Shown piece by piece: positions 1 through 10,904 of a stretch of DNA of 64,000 nt. Numbering within the stretch: position 1 is the stretch's first letter; each line of letters opens with the position of its first letter. The DNA is from Cycas panzhihuaensis. Lineage: Eukaryota; Cycadophyta. The translations under genes and the position numbers were made by a program. The notes under the pieces are model-generated. The model was not told where the DNA came from. It was given only the letters and a program-made list of their open reading frames with translations, and did no database searches. The DNA is taken from the NCBI GenBank assembly GCA_023213395.1, contig CM041465.1:155255741-155319740 (forward strand). Reading direction: 5' to 3'.

Positions 1-1375
1 ACGCATTATACAAACAAGTTAAGGAAGTATTACAACAATAAAGAGAATGATAAAATGTAATTACTAGGTTACTAAGGAAGTTTATATGGTTCAAAGAAAA
101 AAAGAATGGTACCTTGGTGTACCAATAAAATTTTATATGCCATAAAAATCTAAAATTAGAGAACTTATTTTGTATGAAGCACATGAAGCACCTAATGTAG
201 GACATTTGGGCTATAACAAAATATATACTACTATAAAAGGGTAATTCTATTTGCCTAGCATGAAGAAGGATATTTTGGCCTATGTAGAAAATACTTGACA
301 TGCCAAAAGGTAAAAGTGGAATATCAACATCTAGTTGTATTATTACAACCACTGGAAATCCCTAAATGGAAGTAGGAGATGGTGATAATGGATTTCATTA
401 CAGGCTTACCAAGGACAATAAATAACATGATGCAATATTAGTTGTGGTGGATAAGCTAACCAAATATGTACACTTCATACCAATATGCTTAACTAATATC
501 ACACTAAACATTGTTGAAATATTCATAAATGAGATTGTTCAATTATATGAAGTGCTAAAAGCCATTATATCTAATAGAGATGATAAGTTCATTTTGAAGT
601 TTTAGAAATCATTATTCCAAGAGTTTGGCATTGAGTTATAATTTAGCACAACATAGCATCTTGAGACAAATGGGTAAACTAAGAGAGTGAATCGAGTATT
701 AAAGGATTTACTCAGGATGTACACTATAGAGCAATCTATAAATTGGGAGAATTACCTACATTTAGAAGAATTCATATTTAATAATTCTATCCACTCATCT
801 TTAAGAGTGAGCCCATTCAAGGCTTTGTATATAAGGAGGTGTAATACACCTCTAAGTTGTAATAACTTAGAAGATATTAGAAGATAGACATGTTTTAAGC
901 CCAAATATACTATAGCAAATGGAGAGATAAGTAATTAACATTAGACAATAACTAAAAATAGCATAAGATAGATATAAAAGCTATGTAGACCTAAAGTAAA
1001 CAATGAAAGAATTATGGGTTCATAAGCATGTATTCCCTAAATATAGTTCTATAAGTTTGGGGTCCTATAAAAATCATGCTTTGAGATATTATGGTCTTTT
1101 TGTGATATTATAAATGGTAGGCTTAGTTTCTTATTGACTTGCACTCCCACCAAACATCTAAGTACATAATATGTTCCATATTTTTTTATTTAAAAAGTAT
1201 ATTCCAAATTCAAAGTATATATTAGATTAGACTAACGTCATAGTAGGATTGAGCTTAGAGTTTGAAGAAAATCCATTGAGAATTCTAGATAAGAAGAAGG
1301 TGTTAAGAAATAAGACCATTAAGTAAATTCAATTATAATATTTGATATGAAAAGAAGCTACTTAAGAGCTAGAGG
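1..1375 (+). pseudogene. Ty3/gypsy integrase, C-terminal part (decayed)
   Basis: This is the end of a Ty3/gypsy polyprotein, the enzyme that joins element cDNA to chromosomal DNA. In order I see a degenerate zinc-binding segment (EAHEAPNVGHLGY near 175-220, then CQKVK near 302), the catalytic core (MDFITGLP near 390, SNRDDKF near 570) and a long preserved stretch at 687-887 (ENYLHLEEF, HSSLRVSPF, ALYIRRCNTPL). A C-terminal segment follows (LRILDKKKVLRNKTIK near 1275-1322, then KEATxELEGEM near 1352). The last segment is typical of Del/Tekay-like chromoviruses, where it follows integrase. The third catalytic residue is lost: the usual NGQTERVN reads NG-stop-TKRVN near 670. The 5' part lies outside the window. 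Assignment to gypsy is firm; to the Tekay group it is an inference. Confidence 0.85.
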
Positions 1376-1444
1376 GAGAGATGATATAGCAATACCTATA
1401 ATTATTTGCAGCAAGGTAAATCATATCCAGATGATTCTTTCTTT

Positions 1445-1456
1445 AAGGGGAGGTGG
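1445..1456 (+). promoter_or_regulatory. Candidate polypurine tract
   Basis: The run AAGGGGAGGTGG lies about 70 bases after the last recognisable integrase codons, where the plus-strand primer of an LTR element should be. It marks the likely 3' end of the internal region of the element at 1-1375. Confidence 0.5.
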
Positions 1457-1800
1457 ATATAAGGACTCAATCCTACGGTGATCAAAATTTGATTATATAC
1501 TTCTACTTTCTCATGGTAGATTATCAACAATCTTCTTCATCTTTCCATATGATCCTTATCTTCTTCACTATTGGTATTAATATGGTTTATTTTATTTTAT
1601 TTAGTGTTTACCCTATATAAGGAAGAAATTATTTTATGATTTACTAGGTGTGAGGGTGTACTACTTTTATTTACTTATTCATCCTTATGAGATAGAAGTT
1701 TGACTCATACTCTACCAAGTATTAGGATCCACTATTTTTATTTCTAAAATAGGTAGGTAGTCTATTTTGTGATTTGATGGCAAGGCATTGAATTTATAAT
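1457..1800 (+). repeat. Candidate 3' LTR remnant
   Basis: This AT-rich stretch directly follows the polypurine tract. It has a TATA-like CCCTATATAAGG at 1611-1622, as an LTR promoter would. The partner LTR is outside the window, so neither the boundary nor the identity can be confirmed. Confidence 0.3.
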
Positions 1801-4800
1801 AATACTTTGCATGATGTAACATTGTATTATAGCTTGCATCAATATAGAATCAAACTAGATTGCTTTCAATGGAAAGGGAGTGGATGTTATGAATGAAGGA
1901 AGAATAGAGGGGTAAATATAGTTTCAGTAGTAATAGGTATGATGTTAGAGTCTACAAAGGAGTATTTTTCAAGTGGTTATGAATTTAGTTTAAGGGGATG
2001 ATTTGCAATAAAATATGTCACTAAGAGAGAGAATAGGGTTTGAGTTTTCCATTGACTAATATATTGCTAGAAATAAACAATGGATGGAAAAGTTATACAA
2101 GTCTAAAGTTGTAGAAATGATTGGTGGGTAGTTAAGTAAAGGGTAAAATCAAACTTGAACACTCAAATCTACAATAACTAATACTATATACTTTTATAAG
2201 TAGATTTTAAGTCTTAGTCGACATCAAGGAGGGCATAAATAGATTTCTAATTAGTGGTGGAAATCCCAAAATAGATATCATATGAAAAATTTATAATAAC
2301 TCAAATTTATAGAATTTAACCTTCACCACTTATAGAACTAGAATAACTCACTAAATTGGTAAGTTTGATGGAACTAAAATTGATCATGAGTAATCTTTTA
2401 TCCTTTAATAATTATTTTATAATTAAGATCATATTTAGATAATTCCAATGAGTGATGGAACTCGCAAATTAGACATTAGATGCAAAAGTTATAGTCATTT
2501 GAAGTTAGGCTTCAAAATTAAATTTTTATAAAAGTATCACATTTTTGTAATAAATATTAGAAAGGTAGGCATAGAAAAGGCCTCATATAAAAACATTTAT
2601 ATAAAGGAGCATCACTTAGAAATGTTGTTTAATGAATAACTTATATAATAGGAGTTAGCAAGAAGAAATAATACAAGAAAAGGGCCTACGAGAAAGTGAT
2701 AGATAGGACCCTCAAAATGTGTACTTCACTAAAATGACCATAAATTTCTTAATACTTAAAGTTATTTTTTGTTATCCACCTACCAATTCAAATATATTTG
2801 ATTGTTCTATCTATTTATCTAAAGATATTTTATACTAAGAAATTATTTAATGGAATATTTTTAGATTTTATAATTAAGCTCATAAAAATAAGTGAAAATT
2901 ATTCTATGTAGGCTTCTACTATTTTGGTGATATCTCACTCATTCAAAGTTAGAATTGGTGATTTAGATGAGTTAGAATCTTAATTTAAAGGAGTTCATCT
3001 ATATATGATTAAATCTAATTAATCATACTTGAAAAGTATGCTTATTAGTGTAAGAGTTTTAACAAAATGCATGGTAGTTTGAAGAGAAATTGATAAACCT
3101 TCATAATTTCATTTATAACTTTCTTATTAGTTGAATAAATACATCAAATTAGTCTCATTAAAATCATATTAAAGTCCTTTATGCACTTAGATAGATGGGG
3201 GACCACTCAAAATTTTTCTATGAGGAGATATTTTTAAAAGTGACAGTGTTAGGCGGTTAATAGTTATTCAAGCAATAATAATTATAACCTATTTTTGGCA
3301 AGTATTATGAACATTATTCTAGCTACTAAGTACCAAAATTTTCATATAATATTATAGGTGGTTAGAGGCATTGAATTAAATGTAAGAAAGGAAATGGGAT
3401 AGAGAAGGAGATAGGATAGGCAATAGAGACAAGTTAAAAGAGTCATATAGGGGGAACTATCAAGAATGCTGAGAAAGAGTTATAGGAAGGAGAAAATTAG
3501 ACGAATAGCAAAGACCATTAAAGTAGGAATAGAGTTGGTTACTCTCCCTTAATCATTATCTAAATAGGGATTAAGTTGGGTTCTTTCCCTTAATCTTTAT
3601 TTGAGTAGGGATTTTGTGTTAGTTACTCTCTGTGAACTCTTCATATACATAGTGTTAAGTTAGTTGCTCTACTTACTTGTAAAAGGTAAGTTTATTACAA
3701 TTATACTTCATACTTTATATTATTACGAAAAAAAAAGGCATGCCTAGAGCATTCCAAATCCTTATAGATAAGTTGTATTTTTAATCTCATTATGATCTTA
3801 TTATTGAAGGTGAAGGTTTTTTTATAAGGTGCAGTTGATTTGGTTGCTCTTGTATTCTTAGTTATTATTGATATTTGTATGGAAGTTGAGTTAGTTGCTC
3901 CTCCTTAATTATGCTTTAGTGAAAATAGAGTTGGTTGCTCTCTTCAAGTAGGAATGAAATTGGTTTTTTTCCCATAAGGGATTGAATTAGTTATTTTCCC
4001 TAAGCTATATTTATACAGTATAAAGTTAACTAATCTACATATTGGTTATTTGAGGATAAGTGTTATAGTTACTTACTCCCCATGAGTCCTGGTTACACCC
4101 CATAGGTGTGTGGCATAATAATGTAGTGCTTTGAGATTAGATTAGTGGGGATCCCTAAGTAACTCAATATTTATAGTCTATTTTAAAGAATAAGGATGGT
4201 TGAAGAAGAAATAAATACTTTATGTATTATTAATGAAGTTTTAAGCAAGGGTATGCTCATATGTATCAACAATAGCTTGAGTTAATTTCTCTATTATAGA
4301 ATTCTATGTAAAATAGGGCCTTGAGCTAACTATTGATATGATAACTTAGGTGAGGGCTATGTAAAGAGGAAGAAAACCAATATTCCAATATTCATATTAT
4401 CTACTTTAGCACAAGGGTACTTTCTTATGCAAGATTGTGATTGATTAGATGGGAGAATCCTTTGGTTGTAATCTAGTTTATTAGCTTCTCTTCCTTACTG
4501 TATTACAAAGATTTTAATTATATGCTATGAGACATTATAAATAATGATATACTCTTACTTAGTCATGGTTATTTGTAATTCTCATATAACTCTTAGGGGA
4601 TGGAAGAAGAGATTTTTGTATTTATATATTAAGCATCTTTATAACTTGGGTTTACATATATCCTTTGATGTTTATTCCATTGTGCACTACTTTCATCAAA
4701 ACCTTTATAAACTTAACATTAGTATATAGTTGGTTGTTAGAATGGATAAAAGCTCCTAGAATATTTATATTGTGTTCTAATCACACTTGCATAGAAGCAT

Positions 4801-5234
4801 GTCAAGGTGATTCAAGCTATGATAGTTGGTATAAAAGCATAATAGTTGTGATCCATGCATGTGATAGTGTCTTTCTTAAGTATTCTTTATGCAATAATAG
4901 ATTTTTAGATTAAAGAGTATATATAATATTTTAGATCATTCATTTTAGAGAAAACAAGTAAACTAAATATAAAAATAAGCGCACATATAAATACTAAAGA
5001 GGCACCAAAATATATAATGGTGTGATCTCTTGATATTATTTTAGTGTGATAAACCATGCATATTTCTAGGGCCTTAGATGGCTACTTTATATAGAATCTT
5101 GTTGGTATGAGAAGTGACTTCTAGTCTTATTGGCAGGACAAAATGGCCTATAGACAAAAATTAATGGTCAAGTCTAACAAACTAACTACTTAGTCACATA
5201 TATTAGTGGTCAAGCTCTATGGTTAATAAGTAGT
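1801..5234. other. Unassigned AT-rich stretch
   Basis: I find no convincing coding domain, RNA gene or paired repeat here. The open frames at 4544-4729 and 4665-4913 show no family resemblance and overlap one another. By position it should hold the 5' LTR, gag and protease of the copia element whose pol starts near 5235, but decay has removed recognisable signal. A set of degenerate short repeats lies at 3528-4045. Confidence 0.4.
3528..4045 (+). repeat. Degenerate interspersed short repeat
   Basis: A motif close to GAGTTGGTTGCTCTC, often followed by CCTTAATC, recurs about ten times at irregular spacing, for example near 3530, 3575, 3625, 3657, 3830, 3885, 3925, 3955 and 3985. The copies differ at several positions. 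It looks like an old tandem array that has drifted and suffered indels. Confidence 0.45.
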
Positions 5235-7312
5235 TATATAACTTTTAATTTCCATTAGAGGAGAAATATACTTTACGAATTTTACTCATGACTACACAAA
5301 GATAACTTGGGTGTACTTTATTAGGTTTAAATAAGAATAATTCTAATTATTTGTCAACTCTATAGTGATGATTAAGAGATAAAGTGGTCATAAGATTTTA
5401 ACCCTTAGATTAGATAATGGGGCAGAATTCAGCTGTAACAAATTCAAGCACTATTATAAATATTAGAGACTAAGAAAATAACTAACTAATCCTTATGCAC
5501 CTCAATAAAATTAAGTAGTAGAAAGCAAAAATAGGATAATTATTAAGATGGCTAAGAGCATGCTTTAAAATAATCATCTTGGAAATGAATTTTTCATATA
5601 AGTTATTTATACAATTATTTATTTATTAAACAGATATACAACTAGGGTAGTGAGATGGGTCACTCTTGAAGAGGCTCACAATCCTAGTCTTAAACACCTA
5701 AAGATATTTAAGTGCATTACATATGCACATGTTCCAAAATAGAAGATGACTAAATTATATAATAAAATCACTAATTATATATTTATAGGATATAGTGATG
5801 GTTCAAGAACTTCTAAATTATATGATCCTAAGGAAAAAGAGATCATTATGAGTAGGGATGTCATCTTCAATGAAGATAGTTTTCATCAAAGAGATTTTAT
5901 TAGAAAAGATAAAGGTAAAACTATAATAATTAATATAGAACAAAGTGTAAATGGTACAAAGGTACCTATGATGACTAATACAAGTGAAGTAGGTCCATCC
6001 ACTTTAAATCAAGTGAATAGAAACATTCCAAAATGAATTCAAAGGGATCATACCCCTTAAAATATTTTAGATACAGACTTTATAAAACGAACTGCTTGAT
6101 ATTAAAGGGTAAACTTTACCTTGCTAACACAAGTGATGCAAAGTAATAAGCCTTAAAACTGTAAAGAGATAAATATTCCAGATGAATGGAAGGTAGCTAT
6201 GAAGGAGAAATATAGTGCCTTATTAAAAAATGATATATGGGAGTTAGTTGACTAAACACCAAAGAATAATATAATTAGAACAAAATGGGTCTATAAGATA
6301 AAGCATAAGTCTAAAGGTTCAATTGACAAGTACATGGACTAACTAGTTACAAAAGGCTATGCATAAATTGAAGGAATTGAATATAATGAAATATTTATAT
6401 CTATAGAAAGAATGGAAATAGTTAGATTAATCATGGCCTTAGTTACATAACATGGTTGGAAAACCCATCAAATAGATGTGAAGATTATCTTCTTAAATGG
6501 ATATATTGATGAGAAAATTTATGTCAAATAACCTAAGTATTTTGAAGTAAAAGGTAAGGAAGATAAGGTCTATAGATTAAAGGTAGTCTTGTATGAACTT
6601 AAACATTGGTTTAAAATAATAGATTTTAGGCTTATGCATTATTTATTGGGCATTAGATTATGGTAAGGTGAAAATTAAATCTTTGTATTACAAAGGAATA
6701 CACATTAAATATGTCATATAGGTTTAATAAGGATAGTTACAAGCCACTTGTAACACTAGTAGAAGTTTGGTTAAAATTATTTAAGTATGATAAATTTGAA
6801 TCAATTGACCCTACTCTTTATAAGCAAATGATTATAATCCATATTTATTTGACTTCAACTTAATTAGATATCATGTATGTAGTCAATATAGTTTGTAGGT
6901 TTATATATGAGCCTAAGATGAAACATTAATAAGAATCCAAACAAATTCTTAAGCATATTAATGGAACTATTGGATATGGTCTTCACTATAGGCCATCAGG
7001 TAATCACAAGTTCATTAGCTATACAAACTCAAAATGGATAGGTTATATAGGTGATAAGAACTTTACTTTAGGACATATTTTTAGTTTAGGCATAATAATA
7101 GTTATATGGTATTAAAAAAGTAATCAATAATATCTCTTTCTATGGTAGAAGCAAAGTATAAGGTAGTTATAATAGGAGCATATGAAACAATTTGGCTTAG
7201 AAGTCTACTTTAATATTTACAAGAAGACCATGTTAGTCCCATACAATTATTTTATGGTAATCAAAGTACCATATAGATGACTAGAAATCTAGTATTTCAT
7301 AGTAGGAATAAG
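5235..7312 (+). pseudogene. Ty1/copia pol (integrase, RT, RNase H), decayed
   Basis: This is the pol region of a copia element ('copia D'). Integrase core: DYTKITWVYF near 5290, RLDNGAEF near 5410, VVESKNRII near 5515. The post-core segment is still open at 5746-6036 and contains the familiar FIGYSDGSRTSKLYDP and SRDVIFNED. RT begins near 6190 (WELVD, TKWVYKIKHK, HQIDVKIIFLNGYIDEKIYV near 6470-6530). The RT is internally deleted: it jumps from VLYELK near 6600 to LMHYLLGIRLW near 6635, removing the YVDD catalytic loop. RNase H resumes near 6820 and stops at HSRNK (7298-7312), where another element is inserted. The frame continues at about 10,220. There are many stops and frameshifts, so it is non-functional. 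Confidence 0.9.
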
Positions 7313-7673
7313 TGTTAAAATGTAATGTTTAATGTGGGATTAATGTTAGTTAAGTGTCCCCTTATCTCTCTCATAGGATTATTATATCAAGTTATCAAAA
7401 TATGTGTATGTAGTACACACTTATTCATATAAATATCCCATTAGTGGACATAAGGGTTCTTATATATGATTAGTCAAGTATGAGGTCACATGTACTGTAA
7501 GTATGTATTTATACCTAAGATAATAATTGAAAGGTGATCATTTTCCTACATCTTCATTGTATTTTATATTATACATACTTCATCTTTTATTTACTTTATT
7601 TATTATTTTATTATTAATGCCTTGTAATATATTTTACATTCATATTTTCACTATGATTTCAATGGTAATCACA
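7313..7673 (+). repeat. 5' LTR of element E
   Basis: This is the left member of the direct repeat pair. It begins TGTTAAAATG and ends near GTAATCACA. Matching blocks with the right copy include CTTATCTCTCTCATAGGATT and CCCATT-GTGGACATAAGGGTT. The exact 3' boundary is uncertain by a few bases. Confidence 0.8.
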
Positions 7674-7926
7674 AGCTATTAGGGTTGAATCCAAACTATT
7701 ATTGTGAGGTGAAGATCTTATTAGCCAAGATTTGAGCATGCTTATAAGATCTTATGATACTTTTATTCATGAACCTATAAAAGCAAAAGAAGATTTATCA
7801 TAATAATAATGAAGCTTGTACACTTTCAATGACCTAAGATAGGTAGTAGAAAAGTATACAAAGATCATGCCTAACGTTGAAGCTACATGGACTAATATAG
7901 TTGCCCATAGAAAGTTGAATATGTAA

Positions 7927-8220
7927 TCACACATGTACCATCACTTGGTTGACATCAAAGAAATTCTTAGTTACATTTTGTAACACTTTGTATATGATTA
8001 TCATAAGTGATTTAGGTATATATTTAGTAGACCTACTAGGCAATCTTTGATGCCTATAGCAGAGGAGGATAATGAAAAGAACCACTATAATTAAGGCCAC
8101 ACTTGCCAATGAAGAACACATCCATATAAACCTTACAGATCTTGGACAACCACCCTTTGATATAGAAGATCCACATGACTTGGGTAGAGAAACACAATTA
8201 CCAATCATGCATATATCCAC
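7927..8220 (-). pseudogene. LRR receptor-kinase-like fragment (TM and juxtamembrane)
   Basis: This 97-codon open frame runs antisense inside element E. Reading from the start, it has a Cys-containing segment (SLPKSCGSSISKG), a basic stretch (CPRSVRF) and a strongly hydrophobic run of about 22 residues (from SLASVALII to IILLC). A basic stop-transfer segment follows (YRHQRLPSRS), then IYKVLQNVTKNFFDVNQV. In plant LRR receptor-like kinases the LRR domain ends with a Cys-rich cap, followed by one membrane helix and a juxtamembrane motif of the type (I/F)SYxELxxATxNFSxxN. Order and spacing fit, but the match is short and the frame stops before any kinase subdomain. I infer a captured or relict gene fragment; a chance open frame with a hydrophobic run remains possible. 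Confidence 0.45.
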
Positions 8221-9830
8221 TTAATGCATGTAGCTATAAGAAGCATGCCTTATTTATAGTTCATGGAGGAGATTAAAGAGGAGACTATCATAATTGAATG
8301 ACAATTGTGAATCATTAGATGATACCCTCACCATTATAGAAAGCAAGCACCATCACTAGTCCATTTCCTTAATGCTCCTCCTTCTAAAATGCCCATTGAT
8401 ACATTATCCCAAGTGAGGTCACCTATTCAAATCTTAAAGAACCAAAGATATCATCATAATGTTGGATTAATTATTGTCAAATATTAAGAGATGGAATAGA
8501 TGTAGAGGTTTGAATGGAGATGAACAAATAGGTAACAATTGGCTACCCATGAAGAAAATCAACTTACATATAGTCAAATTTAATTTTGAAAATTATTTTT
8601 GTAAAATATTTTTTTGTGAAGGAATATTTTGATACACAAAAAGAAATTTAAGAAATTTACATTTGTATTTTTTAATTAAATTATTTTTGATAAATATCAA
8701 GATCCAAAGGCTTGGTTTTTCAGTTAACTGATGGTCATATAGATAATCTGTATGACCCAGGGGCTAATGGTGGAGGGGGCAAACTCCAAATTGGAGTAAA
8801 ATGAATTAAAAATTTTTTTATTTTTTAAAAACTTTATTTAATATTTGATATTTTTTTAATTTCACCACTTGTTTGTTAAGGATCATATGATCTTTATGAC
8901 CTACTAGTATACTTTCCTTTATATCTCACTATTTAGATGTTAGAATTTAGTGTCATTAATTGCACTAGATTTATTATTTTGAGATAGTTGAAATGGGTTG
9001 TCATAAGGAACACTTTAGAATTTAGATGCCTAGTATTTAAATTAGAAATAATCATGTAAATTCTTAAAACTTCATAAAAAGTACATTTTATGATAGGTTT
9101 TGGATCTATTTTTATATATCCTAAAATTTTTCAGTATTCTTGACAGTATGGTGAAGTTGTTTCTATATTTGGAAGTAAGAATAAATATGTTTAGTTTAAA
9201 TCTAAATAAAAATTACTCATTTAAAATAATCTAAAAGCTCTTAAAAACCCTTTTCTCACTTATGAAAGTTCTTATATTTGTAAATCACATCTAGTATTTT
9301 CTTCTTAGTAGTTATATTATTGTCTCTTAGTAGAAGATGCTTTATAGAAGCATATTTAATGTTTAATAAACTTAGAAAGCTTAAACTCCAAGTGATATTC
9401 ATCTATATCCTTAGAGAACTACATGGGCTTTAAGGTGTATCCTACTCTTATCTTTAAATAAACCATAAATTCTCTGCTTAAAATAAGAATGAATCCTTAA
9501 AGGAACCACACATTAGTTACCTCAAATAAGAATCAAGTTGTTTTGGTACTCAAATCATTTACTTGGAAGACTTGGTCCTAAAATAAAGTTGATTGATATT
9601 GATTACACTATGTATCTAAAGGAGGTTCCTATTTAACTAATGACTATAGTGGCTAGTTACCTATGCATTTTGGTAGATGGACTTTTCTTTATGAGGACTT
9701 TAATAGATTTAGTTTACAGCTTGTAGATATATAATATGAAGATAATCTTCATTTGTTCTAGTAGATTTCTATATAATATTATATATGTGACATTAATATT
9801 ATATATGTGACATTAAATATTATGGGGGTA

Positions 9831-10217
9831 CGTTAAAATATAATGTTTAATGTGGGATTGATATTAGTTAAGCACCCCCCTTATCTCTCTCATAGGATTA
9901 TTATATTGAGTTATTAAGATATATGTATATGATGCACACCTATTTATGCAAACGTCCCATTGGTGGACATAAGGGTTTTTAATATTTAATTGGTCAAGTA
10001 TAAGGTTATATATACTATAAGTATGTATTTATGCCTAATGTAATAATTGGAAGGTGATTATTTTTTCATATCTTTATTGTATTTTGTATTGTACATACTT
10101 CATCTTTCATTTACTTCATTTATTATTTTATTATTAATACCTCATACTTGTAACATATTTTACATTCATATTTTTATTATAATTTTAAAAGTAATCTTTG
10201 AATCATGTTTTTTTACA
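9831..10217 (+). repeat. 3' LTR of element E
   Basis: This is the right member of the direct repeat pair. It starts CGTTAAAATA, the initial T of the canonical TG having changed to C. It follows a G-rich tract at 9821-9830. The last 20 or so bases, to TTTTTTACA, lack a clear match in the left copy. The open frame at 10,047-10,229 lies in this LTR and is not a gene. Confidence 0.78.
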
Positions 10218-10219
10218 CT

Positions 10220-10385
10220 AATAATATAAAAATATAACATCAATTTATTAGGGAGTTAGTACATCAAGGATAATTAGAGTTGGCCTACTATAGCATAAAA
10301 GAATAACTGTTAGATATATTCACAAAGAGACTTAGCAAGACAAAGTTAAATATATTTAGAGACAAACTTGGAGTCTCTCCAAATA
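10220..10385 (+). pseudogene. Copia D RNase H, 3' remainder
   Basis: This is the continuation of the copia D RNase H after the nested element. In one frame, allowing stops, it reads NIKI-stop-HQFIRELVHQG, then ELAYYSIKE, LLDIFTKRLSKTKL and NIFRDKLGV. It matches the conserved C-terminal copia motifs (HFIREKV, ADIFTKPL, FxxLRxKLGV). With HSRNK at 7298-7312 it shows where element E inserted. Confidence 0.88.
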
Positions 10386-10904
10386 GGTATTATAGTAGAG
10401 AAATACTAAGATAATAACTATATTAGGGTAATACCCAATCTATTTGATGGCACATTTTGGCACTTTTTAGTTCCAGTTAGTGGTTGGTAATGAGGTATGT
10501 GCCTGCACCCTCAAAGTCTTACCTATATTAATCATTGGGCTAATGACCCCAATGCTCATCAACACCACCCTTATAATAGATAATTTATTTTATCTTCTTT
10601 CCTAGTATTTTATTTGTGAGTGTTACATTGCCTTTACATACTAATAGATCATATTTTATAGACTTAATTATGGCCTCATTCAAGAAATCATATCTAGAAG
10701 GTAAAAAAGAAATGAATCTAGTTGTGATGATAAGGTCATAGAACATAAGATAAGGAGGCCCTAGTAATAATAATAATTATAGTATTATTAAATTTAGATC
10801 TATAGGTCATAATGTCAAGTAGAAAGATAGTAAAGTGATAAATACCTAAAGGTCAAGTACCCTACCTAAAGATACTAAAGATCTAATAAAACACCCTATT
10901 TAAG
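10386..10904. other. Unassigned spacer
   Basis: This lies between the copia D RNase H end and the next Ty3/gypsy protease. It would have to hold the copia D 3' LTR and the start of the next element, but I see no paired repeat, primer site or domain. It is AT-rich with many stops in all frames. Confidence 0.4.

Larger units (their letters stand above)
7313..10217 (+). mobile_element. LTR element E nested in copia D RNase H
   Basis: Two direct repeats of about 360-385 bp (7313-7673 and 9831-10217) flank about 2.16 kb. The left copy starts TGTTAAAATGTAATG; the right starts CGTTAAAATATAATG just after a G-rich TATGGGGGTA, which serves as a polypurine tract and fixes the orientation as plus. The element interrupts copia D RNase H between HSRNK and the downstream NIKI-stop-HQFIRE. 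AATAAG (7307-7312) and AATAAT (10,220-10,225) flank it as a decayed target duplication. I find no gag or pol domain inside, so it is probably non-autonomous. It carries an antisense open frame resembling part of a receptor kinase. Confidence 0.8.

Noticed and set aside
4544-4913. Two small open frames at 4544-4729 and 4665-4913
   Set aside because: They overlap in different frames, show no domain and lie in decayed AT-rich DNA; chance is the simplest explanation.
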